In this document: positions 16,127-26,145 of the stretch, piece by piece | Numbering within the stretch: position 1 is the stretch's first letter | How the letters are laid out: each line of letters starts with the position of its first letter | Assembly: GCF_002283365.1 (NCBI RefSeq) | Contig: NZ_MQWD01000005.1 | Location: forward strand, 106,050-170,049 | Reading direction: 5' to 3' | Source: Rubrivirga marina | GTDB taxonomy: Bacteria; Bacteroidota; Rhodothermia; Rhodothermales; Rubricoccaceae | DNA: 64,000 nt | The notes under the pieces: model-generated | Told to the model about the DNA's origin: nothing | What the model saw: the letters and a program-made list of their open reading frames with translations, nothing else | The model's database searches: none | Translations under genes and position numbers: made by a program

Positions 16127-16906
16127 ATGCTCCGAACCGTCCCCCTCGTTCTCGTCGCCGTCCTACTGACGCTCGCCGCCGGCGCCCCGGCCTCGGCCCA
16201 GGACGCCCCGCCGTTCCCGGAGTACCCCGACTTCCGGCCCGGCGCCGTCGCCGCGGCCGACCAGAACCTCTACTCCCTCGCGCTCCTCGACCTCTTCGAG
16301 GCCGCCCCGGCCGCCTCCGGCGTGCCCGCCCGCGTCGAGGGCCTGTACCGGATCGGGACGGACTACACCCGGCTCTACATCAAGGGCGAGGGCGAGGGGC
16401 TCATCGCCGACGCCGAGGGGGAGGTCGAGGGCCAGGCGCTCTACAGCCGCCTCATCACGTCGTACTTCGAGGCCCAGGCGGGCCTCCGGCTCGACACCGA
16501 GTTCGGCGACGGCGACGTCCGCGCCCGGCCCCACCTCGTCGTCGGGCTCGAGGGGCTCGCGCCCTACTTCTTCGAGGTCGAGCCCGCCGTGTTCCTCTCG
16601 GCCGCGGGCGATCTCTCGGCCCGGTTCGTCGGGTCCTACGACCTCCTGCTCACACAGCGGCTCGTGGCCCAGCCCCGGCTGGAGGTGAACGCGGCGCTCC
16701 AGGAGGTGGCCGACTGGGGCGTCGGGTCGGGCCTCAACGACACCGAGGTCGGCCTCCGTCTCCGCTACGAGGTCCGCCGCGAGGTGGCCCCGTACGTCGG
16801 CGTGAACTGGACCCAGCGCTACGGGGCCGCCGCCGACTTCGCCCGCGCCGAGGGCGGCTCGGCCTCCGAGGCCAACGTCGTCTTCGGCATCCGCCTCTGG
16901 CGCTAG
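16127..16906 (+). CDS. copB: CopB outer-membrane copper resistance protein
   Basis: A 259-residue protein with signal peptide MLRTVPLVLVAVLLTLAAGA cleaved near SAQ-DA. The mature part matches the CopB/PcoB family: LYRIGTDYTRLYIKGEGEGL, then alternating strands ending ANVVFGIRLW, whose terminal aromatic is typical of outer-membrane barrels. CopB is thought to bind copper at the outer membrane. This copy lacks the Met-rich N-terminal repeat of Pseudomonas CopB; that role may be taken by the Met/His-rich proteins encoded nearby. It lies 102 bp after copA, with 3 bp to the next gene. Confidence 0.88.
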   Translation: MLRTVPLVLVAVLLTLAAGAPASAQDAPPFPEYPDFRPGAVAAADQNLYSLALLDLFEAAPAASGVPARVEGLYRIGTDYTRLYIKGEGEGLIADAEGEVEGQALYSRLITSYFEAQAGLRLDTEFGDGDVRARPHLVVGLEGLAPYFFEVEPAVFLSAAGDLSARFVGSYDLLLTQRLVAQPRLEVNAALQEVADWGVGSGLNDTEVGLRLRYEVRREVAPYVGVNWTQRYGAAADFARAEGGSASEANVVFGIRLWR

Positions 16907-16909
16907 CCC

Positions 16910-17551
16910 ATGACCCGCCAACACCTCCTCGCAGCCTGGGGCCTCACCACGACCGTCGGGTGGCTCGCGACGGCCGCGCTCGGCGCCGCCGACCGGGGCC
17001 TCTTCGGGCTCGAGGTCCACGCGACGATCGTCGCCCTCTGGGCCGGGCTCATGGCTGTGCCGATCGCCTTGTCGGCCGTCCTCGCCCGCGGTCCCGGCGC
17101 GAGCGCGCACGGGTGGGTCTGGGTCGGGCTCGTCCTCGCGGGCCTCGCCCAGAACGCCTACGTCGTCCTCGCCGGGGGCACGCACCCGGGCACCGGGGGG
17201 GGGCACGGCGAGGGCGCCGCGGTGGGCACCGCCGCGGGGGAGGGCGACGGCCTCCTCGCGAGCCTCGACCAGGACGCCAGCTTTTACCACCTCTGGTTCG
17301 CGCTCGGCGCCGCCGGGTTCGCCGCGAGCGCCCTCGCCGTCGAGGGCCGGGGCCGAAAAGCGCTCTACGGCGTGGCCGCCGCCCTCAACGGTCTCATGGT
17401 CGTCGTGCTCGTGCTGGCGCCGTCCACGCAGGCTGCGGCTTTCCCTATCGCCGCGATCATCCAGGGTCTCCCCGTGCTCGCTGACCTCCCGCTCCGCGAC
17501 CGCGCCCACCGCGCGGTCGCCCCTTCGTACCCCGTTCCCCTACCGTCATGA
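16910..17551 (+). CDS. Multi-TM membrane protein of unknown family
   Basis: A 213-residue inner-membrane protein with about five hydrophobic segments (LTTTVGWLATAALGA, VALWAGLMAVPIALSAVLA, VWVGLVLAGLAQNAYVVLAG, FALGAAGFAASALAV, VVVLVLAPST). A periplasmic or cytoplasmic loop THPGTGGGHGEGAA is His/Gly-rich. It starts 3 bp after copB, and its stop overlaps the MDH-repeat gene start by 4 bp (ATGA), so all are translationally coupled in the copper operon. No family was recognised. Copper transport or CopC/CopD-like help is possible, but not shown. Confidence 0.72.
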   Translation: MTRQHLLAAWGLTTTVGWLATAALGAADRGLFGLEVHATIVALWAGLMAVPIALSAVLARGPGASAHGWVWVGLVLAGLAQNAYVVLAGGTHPGTGGGHGEGAAVGTAAGEGDGLLASLDQDASFYHLWFALGAAGFAASALAVEGRGRKALYGVAAALNGLMVVVLVLAPSTQAAAFPIAAIIQGLPVLADLPLRDRAHRAVAPSYPVPLPS

Positions 17552-18597
17552 AACGCTCTCTCCTCCTCGTCACGGTGCTGTTCGCAGCCCCCGCCGCCCT
17601 CGCCCAGCAGCACGGCGGCATGGACCACTCGCAGATGGACCACTCCCAAATGCAGGGGATGGACCGCGCCGCGATGGACCACGACGCCCTCATGGCGCTC
17701 CACATGCGCATGATGGCCGACCCCGAGATCCACGCCGCCATGCGCGCCGACGCCGAGATGCAGGCGCTCATGGCCGAGGTGATGCCTGGGATGGATCATT
17801 CGGGCATGGACCACGGCCAGATGCAGGGCATGGACCACGAGATGCCCATGGACGCCGACGCCCGCGCCGCCATGATGGCCCGGATGCGCGAGCGGATGCA
17901 GGCCATGACGCCGGAGGCCCACGCCGCGTTCATGGCCCGAATGCAGGCCGCCCACGCCCGTCTCATGGCGACCCCCGCCGTCCACCAGCGCATGATGGCC
18001 GACCCCGAGATGCGCCGGATGATGGAGGCCATGCCGGGCGGGATGCCGGGCATGGGCCAGATGGACCACGGCTCGATGGACCACGGTCAGATGGAGGGCA
18101 TGGACCACGGTTCGGTGGACCATAGTCAGATGGAAGGGATGGACCACTCGCAGATGGCGGGCATGGACCACGCCGAGGGCGTCGCGATGCAGCGCCGCAA
18201 CGCGGGCGTCCAAAACGGCGACGAGCGCCCGGCCACGCCGACCGTCGGCGAGGCCGAGTTCGCCGCCTCGGCCACCGCCGACCGCTTCCACGCCGCCCTC
18301 GCCGCGGGCGACCGCGCCGCGATGGAGGCGCTCCTCGCGCCCGACGCCGTCGTCCTGGAAGGCGGCGGCCACGAGTCGCGCGCCGAGTACCTCTCGCACC
18401 ACTTCGCCCGCGACGCCGAGTTCTTGTCCGGCACCGCGCCCGAGCCGCTCTACCGCCGCACCGGCGTCGCCGGGGACGCCGCCTGGGTCGCCTCCACGCA
18501 GCGCCTCGGCGACGTGGAGATGGCCGAGCTGCTCGTCATGAAGCGGACCCCCGACGGCTGGCGCGTCGCCGCCGTCCACTGGTCGTCGGCCCGCTAG
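17548..18597 (+). CDS. Secreted MDH-repeat protein with NTF2-like domain
   Basis: A 349-residue periplasmic protein with signal peptide MKRSLLLVTVLFAAPAALAQ. Residues 22-215 are built of Met/His-rich sequence: 11 MDH tripeptides, mostly in (G/Q)MDH(S/G)xM context, separated by two Met/Ala/Arg helices that resemble each other (HMRMMADPEIHAAM and HQRMMADPEMRRMM). Residues about 230-349 form an NTF2-like fold of the SnoaL/DUF4440 type (ADRFHAALAAGDRAAMEALL, VLEGGGHESRAEYL, MKRTPDGWRVAAVHWS). The first part should bind many copper ions; the second could bind a ligand or dimerise. It is the last gene of the copA-copB unit. Confidence 0.85.
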   Translation: MKRSLLLVTVLFAAPAALAQQHGGMDHSQMDHSQMQGMDRAAMDHDALMALHMRMMADPEIHAAMRADAEMQALMAEVMPGMDHSGMDHGQMQGMDHEMPMDADARAAMMARMRERMQAMTPEAHAAFMARMQAAHARLMATPAVHQRMMADPEMRRMMEAMPGGMPGMGQMDHGSMDHGQMEGMDHGSVDHSQMEGMDHSQMAGMDHAEGVAMQRRNAGVQNGDERPATPTVGEAEFAASATADRFHAALAAGDRAAMEALLAPDAVVLEGGGHESRAEYLSHHFARDAEFLSGTAPEPLYRRTGVAGDAAWVASTQRLGDVEMAELLVMKRTPDGWRVAAVHWSSAR

Positions 18598-18675
18598 CCG
18601 CGTCGGCCTCGCCAGGTCCTGTAGGCCCACCCCCCGAGCCGGAGGTGCGCCCATCCGACACCCTCCGCCGCAGGC

Positions 18676-20382
18676 GTGGAGGGCCCCGTCACCCATTGCC
18701 CCCACCCCGGAGTGTCCCGAAAGGTCGTCGTGTTCGGCGCCGGCATCGCCGGCCTCAGCGCAGCCCACGAGTTTGTCCGGCGGGGCTACCGCGTCGAGGT
18801 CTACGAGCGGAACGGCTCGGCGGGCGGCTTCTTCCGCAGCGCCCGACGCACAGAGGACAATCTGCCCACCGAGTACTCGTGGCACGGGTTCGGCCCGTGG
18901 TACCACAACACGTTCGACCTCCTCCGGCAGATCCCCTTCGACGACGACGGCACGCTCTACGACCGCGTGCTCTCGCGGCCGGTGGAGTACGCCGTCGTGA
19001 CCGATACGGCCGACGACGATCTGGACATGGACGGCCTGTTCGACAAGCCCCGCGCGTTCCGGATGACCGCCCGCGACACGCTCTCGCTGGGGTGGGGCCT
19101 GCTCAAAGCGTGGTCCGCGAACGCCCGGTCGAGGGAGCGCTACGCGCGGACGAACGCCGCGGCCTACTGGGAGCCCCGCATGTCGACGGTCGGGCACGCC
19201 ACGTGGCGCGCGCTCTTCGGCCCCTGGATCGGGTCGGACTGGCCGTACGCCTCGCTCCACCACGTCGGGCTGTTCTTCGGCCGGAACGTCCGGTCCGGCC
19301 CGCGGCATCCGCACCCGGCCGACGCCGAGGGCCCGGCGTGGGCCCACGAGCCGGGCGGCGGCTGGTCGCTCCTGCGCGGGCCGAGCAACGAGTGGTGGTT
19401 CGACCGCTGGGTCGCCGACCTCGGCCGCCGTGGCGTCGCGTTCCACTGGGAGACGCCGCTCCACCAGCTCCACGTCGACGGCGGGCGCGTCAGCGGGGCG
19501 ACGGTGGGGGCCGGCACGTCCGTCGAGGCCGACGTCTACGTCCTGGCGACGACCCCCTTCGCGGCGGCCGAGGTCGTGGCCCGGACGCCGGAGCTGGCGC
19601 GGGACGAGCAGCTCGCGAAGTTCCGGCCCCTCGTCCAGGACGGCCCCCACACCCAGGTCTCGTTCCGGATCGCGTTCGACGAGCGGATGGCGTGGCCGCG
19701 CGAGCGGACGGCCATCGCCCTCACCGACTCCGCGTTCAACGTCACGCTCTTCGCCAACGAGCAGGCGTGGCCCGCCAGCGTCGACCTCGGCCGGGGCGTC
19801 CGGTCGCTCTGGACCGGCACGGCCTGCGTGTCGACCGTGCCCGGCCCGGTCCACGGCAAGCCGCTGCGGACCTGCACGGAGGACGAGTTCCTCGACGAGG
19901 TCCTCGCCCAGATCTACGCGTCCGACGCGCTCGACCTCATGATCCGGGAGGCGAACGACGGGCGCGGGCTCCGCGACTTCCCCGTCCTCCGGACCGAGGT
20001 CTGGCCCGAGTGGCACTTCTCCCCGGACGGGATCACGCCCGATCAGCCCAAGTGGGTCACCACGACGAACACGCGGGCGCACCGCCCCGCCCAGGCCACG
20101 TCCGTCCCCAACCTCGTGCTCGCGGGCGCCCACACCGAGACCGAGGCCGACATCTGGAGCATCGAGGGCGCGGTCGAGAGCGGTCGACGGGCGGCCCGCG
20201 TTTTTGAGCCCGACGTCGTCGTTCAGCCGCAGCACAAGCCCGCGCTGCTCCGGGCCACCGCCCGGCTCGACGACGCCCTCTACGCGCGCGGGCTCCCGCA
20301 CGCCCTGCACGTGCTCGGCGCGGCGGCGGCGGCCGGGCTGGCCCTCGGCCTCAGCCACATGCGTTCGGGGCGGGCAACCTGA
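18676..20382 (+). CDS. FAD-dependent amine-oxidase-fold oxidoreductase
   Basis: A flavoprotein of up to 568 residues. The dinucleotide-binding motif VVVFGAGIAGLSAAHEFVRR lies at the N terminus and the FAD-closing ETEADIWSIEGAVESGRRAA near residue 495. The distinctive EYSWHGFGPWYHN block follows the first fold. The general architecture is that of phytoene-desaturase and hydroxysqualene-dehydroxylase relatives. A C-terminal hydrophobic helix ALHVLGAAAAAGLALGLS may anchor it. The listed start is a GTG at 18676; a GTG at 18712 gives MSRKVVVFGAG and is equally plausible. Operator copy d overlaps its last codons. The substrate is unknown; carotenoid or other isoprenoid chemistry is possible. Confidence 0.82.
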   Translation: MEGPVTHCPHPGVSRKVVVFGAGIAGLSAAHEFVRRGYRVEVYERNGSAGGFFRSARRTEDNLPTEYSWHGFGPWYHNTFDLLRQIPFDDDGTLYDRVLSRPVEYAVVTDTADDDLDMDGLFDKPRAFRMTARDTLSLGWGLLKAWSANARSRERYARTNAAAYWEPRMSTVGHATWRALFGPWIGSDWPYASLHHVGLFFGRNVRSGPRHPHPADAEGPAWAHEPGGGWSLLRGPSNEWWFDRWVADLGRRGVAFHWETPLHQLHVDGGRVSGATVGAGTSVEADVYVLATTPFAAAEVVARTPELARDEQLAKFRPLVQDGPHTQVSFRIAFDERMAWPRERTAIALTDSAFNVTLFANEQAWPASVDLGRGVRSLWTGTACVSTVPGPVHGKPLRTCTEDEFLDEVLAQIYASDALDLMIREANDGRGLRDFPVLRTEVWPEWHFSPDGITPDQPKWVTTTNTRAHRPAQATSVPNLVLAGAHTETEADIWSIEGAVESGRRAARVFEPDVVVQPQHKPALLRATARLDDALYARGLPHALHVLGAAAAAGLALGLSHMRSGRAT

Positions 20383-20396
20383 ACGCCATTTAAGGT
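20377..20396 (+). promoter_or_regulatory. Operator copy d, upstream of first CPH-type copper ATPase
   Basis: ACCTGA-ACGCCATT-TAAGGT overlaps the last two codons of the preceding gene and lies 58 bp before the ATPase ATG, so the ATPase operon can be induced independently. Confidence 0.75.
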
Positions 20397-20454
20397 TAGC
20401 GCGCGACCCTGGGAGCCAGAGCGGCGTTCGCTCCGGAACGAGCCGCCCCGCCCG

Positions 20455-22662
<2,208 letters not shown>

Positions 22663-22689
22663 CGCCTCCCCTGACTGACGTCCCCTCCC

Positions 22690-23577
22690 ATGACCGACGC
22701 CCGCACCTCCGCCTCCGACGAGCGCCGCCCGCGCCCCGACGACATCCACGCTCAGCAATACGCCTACCCCGCGTCGCAGGACGACCTCGACCCGCCCCCG
22801 GACTCCGACCTCTCGAACTACAAGCCCGCTGGCAAGCTGAAGGGCAAGGCCGCGCTCATCACGGGCGGCGACAGCGGGATCGGCCGGGCCGTCGCCATCG
22901 CGTACGCCATGGAGGGCGCCGACGTGGCGATCCTCAACGACCAGCGCCTCGACGACGCGGCCGAGACCAAGCGGCTCGTCGAGGGAAAGGGCGGCCGGTG
23001 CCTCACGGTCCAGGCCGACGTCCGCGAGCCCGACCAGTGCGAGGAGGCCGTCCGCCAGACGGTCGCGGCCTACGGCCGGCTCGACGTGCTCGTCAACAAC
23101 GCGGCGTACCAGATGATGCAGCGGGCGTTCGAGGACGTGACGCCCGAGCAGTTCGACCGGACCGTCAAGACGAACCTCTACGGGACGTACTACATGACGC
23201 GGGCGGCCATGCCCCACCTCTCGGCCGGCAGCGCGATCATCAACACCGGGAGCATCATCGGGCTCACGGGCAAGGCGTTCCTGCTGGACTACACGGCGTC
23301 GAAGGGCGCCATCCACACGTTCACGAAGAGCCTCGCGCTGATGCTGGCCGACCGCGGGATCCGCGTGAACGCGGTCGTCCCGGGCCCGGTCTGGACCCCG
23401 AACATCCCGGCCACGATGGAGCCCGACATGGTCGAGGGCTACGACTCGGACAACGCGCTGGGCCGGGCCGGCCAGCCCGAGGAGCTCGCGCCGGCCTTCG
23501 TGTTCCTGGCCGCCGAGGACGCCTCGTTCGTGACCGGCTCGCTGGTCGAGGTCACCGGCGGGCAGCTCCACGCCTGA
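22690..23577 (+). CDS. SDR-family NAD(P)-dependent oxidoreductase
   Basis: A 295-residue classical short-chain dehydrogenase. The N-terminal ~45 residues (PPPDSDLSNYKPAGKLKGKA) are the extension seen in the YghA/general-stress-protein-39 group. The cofactor motif is ALITGGDSGIGRAVAI; NNAAYQ replaces the NNAG motif, and the catalytic Tyr/Lys are in DYTASKGAIH with Ser in NTGSIIG. It follows the ATPase by 27 bp and precedes the patatin by 9 bp. A stress-related dehydrogenase is likely; the substrate is unknown. Confidence 0.9.
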   Translation: MTDARTSASDERRPRPDDIHAQQYAYPASQDDLDPPPDSDLSNYKPAGKLKGKAALITGGDSGIGRAVAIAYAMEGADVAILNDQRLDDAAETKRLVEGKGGRCLTVQADVREPDQCEEAVRQTVAAYGRLDVLVNNAAYQMMQRAFEDVTPEQFDRTVKTNLYGTYYMTRAAMPHLSAGSAIINTGSIIGLTGKAFLLDYTASKGAIHTFTKSLALMLADRGIRVNAVVPGPVWTPNIPATMEPDMVEGYDSDNALGRAGQPEELAPAFVFLAAEDASFVTGSLVEVTGGQLHA

Positions 23578-23586
23578 ACGCCGCCC

Positions 23587-24501
23587 TTGCGAGTCCGCCC
23601 GCCTGCCCGTGCCGCCTCGACGCCCCGAACGCGCCCGCACCGCCCGTTCACGCTCCTCCTGGGCGGCGGCGGCGCGCGCGGGTTCGCCCACGTCGGCGTG
23701 ATCCGCGCGCTCGAGGCCGACGGGCTCTGGCCCTCGGCCCTCGTCGGGGTGTCGATGGGGGCGGCCGTGACCGCGGCCTACGCCCTCCGCGACGACTGGT
23801 ACGACGCCGTGCTCGCCCTCGACACGCGGGCGTTCCCGCCGCCGCTCCCGCCGGGCGACGAACTGGAGCGCTCGCTGTTCGCCCGGCTCCGCGCGCGCCG
23901 CCTCGGGGCCGAGTTCGCGGTCCGTCTCGTGACCGGGTGGGGCGTCGGCGTCCCGGCCTACGACGCGGGGCGACGCGCGCTCGACGTGCTCACCGAGGGG
24001 CGCGACCTCGCCGAGGCCCGGCTCCCGGTGGCGATTACGGCGACCGACCTCGTAGGCGGGCGGCGGCACGTGATCCGTGAGGGGAACGCGGCCGACGCCG
24101 TCTACGCCAGCTCCGCGCTCGCGGGCGTGCTCCCGCCGCTCGACCGCGACGGGCTCCTCCTCGCGGACGGGGCTTACGCCGACCCCGCCCCCGTCGACCT
24201 CGCCCGCGACCTCGGCCCGCCGCGGGTGGTCGCCGTCGACGTCGGCCAGTCGGCAGCGGCGCCGTCCATCGACAACGGGTACACCGCGCTCCAACGGGCG
24301 GCGGTCATCACGAGCCGCGCCCACGCCGAGGCCCGGTTCGCGCAGGCGGACGTGGTCCTGCGCCCCCGGTTCTCCCGGGCCATCCACACGCTCGACTTCG
24401 AGGCCCGGCGCGAGTGCGCGGCGGCCGGCGCGTGGGCCGCCCGGGCGGCCCGGACCCGTTTAGACGGCCTCCTGCGCGAGGGCGGACGCCCCGCCGCTTG
24501 A
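23587..24501 (+). CDS. Patatin-like phospholipase
   Basis: A 304-residue patatin-family acyl hydrolase using a Ser-Asp dyad. Visible motifs are the oxyanion-hole loop GGGGARGFAHVGVI, the nucleophile elbow GVSMGAA and the Asp motif LADGAYADPAPV. It has no signal peptide, so it should act on the inner face of the membrane or be soluble. A paralogue with the same flanking residues lies at 40439-41389. The TTG start at 23587 is the first possible codon after the SDR stop; none lies closer to the fold. It is third in the copper ATPase operon, suggesting membrane lipid turnover under metal stress (inference). Confidence 0.88.
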   Translation: MRVRPPARAASTPRTRPHRPFTLLLGGGGARGFAHVGVIRALEADGLWPSALVGVSMGAAVTAAYALRDDWYDAVLALDTRAFPPPLPPGDELERSLFARLRARRLGAEFAVRLVTGWGVGVPAYDAGRRALDVLTEGRDLAEARLPVAITATDLVGGRRHVIREGNAADAVYASSALAGVLPPLDRDGLLLADGAYADPAPVDLARDLGPPRVVAVDVGQSAAAPSIDNGYTALQRAAVITSRAHAEARFAQADVVLRPRFSRAIHTLDFEARRECAAAGAWAARAARTRLDGLLREGGRPAA

Positions 24502-24511
24502 CCCCCGCCCC

Positions 24512-25492
24512 ATGCCCGCCCTCCTCGCCGCTCTCGGCACGGCCCTCGTCCTGGTCGCCCTCTACGACGGCCTCAAGACGGCCCTCTCGGCGCAAGGCGG
24601 GGCTCCCCTCACGAGCGCGCTCTCGGCCGGGGTCTGGGCCCTCCTCGGGCATGGCCCCGCCCACGGCCTCCCGCGCCGCGCGGCCGGCGGCGTCGCCCTC
24701 GCGGCGATCCCCGTCGCGTGGACCCTCCTCCTGTGGGCGGGGTGGACCCTCGTGTTCTCCAGCGTCGAGGGGGCCGTGGTCGACGCCACGACGAAGGTGC
24801 CGGCCGACCTCCCTGCCCGCGTCTACTTCGTCGGGTTCACGGCCTTCACGCTCGGCATCGGCGACTACGTCCCCGTCGGCGCCACGTGGCAGGTTCTGAC
24901 GGCTGTGGCCTCGTTCACGGGCCTCTTCCTCGTCACCCTCGCCATCACCTACGTCCTCCCCGTCGTCCAGGCGGTCGCGGAGAAGCGTTCGCTCGCCGGG
25001 CGGATCCACGCGCTGGGCTCGACGGGCGCCGAGGTCGCGGGCGGCGCGCGCGGCCCGGGGTCCAGCCTGGAGCGCCAGCTCGAGGCCGTCGCCTCGGACC
25101 TCACGCTCCACGCCGAGCGCCACCTCGTCTACCCCGTCCTCCACTACTTCGAGAGCGACGGGCCCCGAACGGCGCTGGCCCCCCGCCTCGCCGCGCTCAG
25201 CGACGCGCTCCTGCTCCTCCGCCACGGGCTCCCCGAGGCGGCCCGGCCCGACCCGGTCGCCCTCGGCGCCGTCGAGGGCGCGCTCGACGACTACCTCGGC
25301 ACCGTCCGGGACATGCTCGCGAGCCCGTCCGAGGACGCCCCGCCCCCGCCGACGGCGGGCGGGCTCCCGCGCGCCGCGGCCGACGCCGACCGCGCCCTCC
25401 TCGCGGCCAACCAGGACCGCGCGGACCAGCGCCGGATCCTCTGGGCCGTCGTCCGACAAACCGGCCACGACTGGCCCGTGAGCTCGTCCTGA
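24512..25492 (+). CDS. Two-TM potassium-channel-like protein
   Basis: A 326-residue inner-membrane protein. An N-terminal hydrophobic helix is followed by TM segments around AAIPVAWTLLLWAGWTLVF and VASFTGLFLVTLAITYVLPVV. Between them is a pore loop FTAFTLGIGDYVPVG carrying the GxGD-type K+ filter in the form GIGDY. The C-terminal ~190 residues are helical and cytoplasmic, without a recognisable RCK domain. It matches the bacterial Ion_trans_2 two-TM family. The paralogue at 3315-4313 lacks the filter signature. It is the last gene of the ATPase operon, 10 bp after the patatin. Confidence 0.82.
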   Translation: MPALLAALGTALVLVALYDGLKTALSAQGGAPLTSALSAGVWALLGHGPAHGLPRRAAGGVALAAIPVAWTLLLWAGWTLVFSSVEGAVVDATTKVPADLPARVYFVGFTAFTLGIGDYVPVGATWQVLTAVASFTGLFLVTLAITYVLPVVQAVAEKRSLAGRIHALGSTGAEVAGGARGPGSSLERQLEAVASDLTLHAERHLVYPVLHYFESDGPRTALAPRLAALSDALLLLRHGLPEAARPDPVALGAVEGALDDYLGTVRDMLASPSEDAPPPPTAGGLPRAAADADRALLAANQDRADQRRILWAVVRQTGHDWPVSSS

Positions 25493-25559
25493 CCCCGGAG
25501 CGCCGCCCCGACCCCGGAGCGGCCCGGTGGCGGCCCCGAGAGAGCGATCGCTGATGGAA

Positions 25560-25579
25560 ACCTGAGCCCGATTTCAGGT
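25560..25579 (+). promoter_or_regulatory. Operator copy e, upstream of copper storage gene
   Basis: ACCTGA-GCCCGATT-TCAGGT, with perfect 6-bp arms, lies 103 bp before the start of the Cys-rich protein. The leader between them has a C/T-rich stretch ahead of the ATG. Confidence 0.75.
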
Positions 25580-25682
25580 GACTCACGCGAACGTCTGGGG
25601 CGGTCGGCCGTGAAAGCGCCGACCGTAGATCGTCGCTCCGCACACTCTGCGGGTCCCCTCTCATCCCACACCTCACGCTCCC

Positions 25683-26096
25683 ATGCGCACCCAGGACATC
25701 CTCTCCACCCACCCGAACCCGTCCCAGAACCTCGACGCCATCGTCGCCCTCGTCAACGCCGCCTTCGCCTGCGAGCAGTGTTGTACGAGCTGCGCTGACG
25801 CCTGCCTCGGCGAGGACTCGGACATGGACCTGACGTACTGCATCCGGACGAACCTCGACTGCGCCGACATCTGCGCGACGACGGGGCGGGCCGTCTCGCG
25901 GATGACCGAGCCGAACACCCAACTCCTCCGGTCTCAGCTCGAGGCCTGCCGCGTGGCATGCGACGCCTGCGCCGACGAGTGCGCCAAGCACGCGGACATG
26001 CACGACCACTGCCGCGTGTGCATGGAGTGCTGCCGCGAGTGCTCGAAGGCCTGCCAGTCGCTCCTGAGCGCGATGCCGCAGGGCGCGATGGCCTAA
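25683..26096 (+). CDS. Cys-rich four-helix-bundle copper storage protein (Csp/DUF326)
   Basis: A 137-residue protein of the DUF326/Csp family. Its pattern is four amphipathic helices with Cys lining the inside: FACEQCCTSCADACLG, YCIRTNLDCADICATTG, ACRVACDACADECAKH and HCRVCMECCRECSKACQ. Family members bind many Cu(I) ions in the bundle core. There is no signal peptide, so this is the cytosolic (Csp3-like) type, which stores copper inside the cell. It is monocistronic, with operator copy e upstream and a strong hairpin immediately downstream. Confidence 0.94.
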   Translation: MRTQDILSTHPNPSQNLDAIVALVNAAFACEQCCTSCADACLGEDSDMDLTYCIRTNLDCADICATTGRAVSRMTEPNTQLLRSQLEACRVACDACADECAKHADMHDHCRVCMECCRECSKACQSLLSAMPQGAMA

Positions 26097-26101
26097 GCCC
26101 C

Positions 26102-26143
26102 CGGCGCTCCCCCGACGGCCTCAGGGCAGACGGGGGAGCGCCG
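26102..26143. terminator. Bidirectional terminator hairpin between convergent genes
   Basis: CGGCGCTCCCCCG (26102-26114) and CGGGGGAGCGCCG (26131-26143) form a perfect 13-bp stem with a 16-nt loop. It fills the gap between the copper storage stop and the stop of the convergent FAD-Rieske gene. Confidence 0.7.
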
Positions 26144-26145
26144 AG

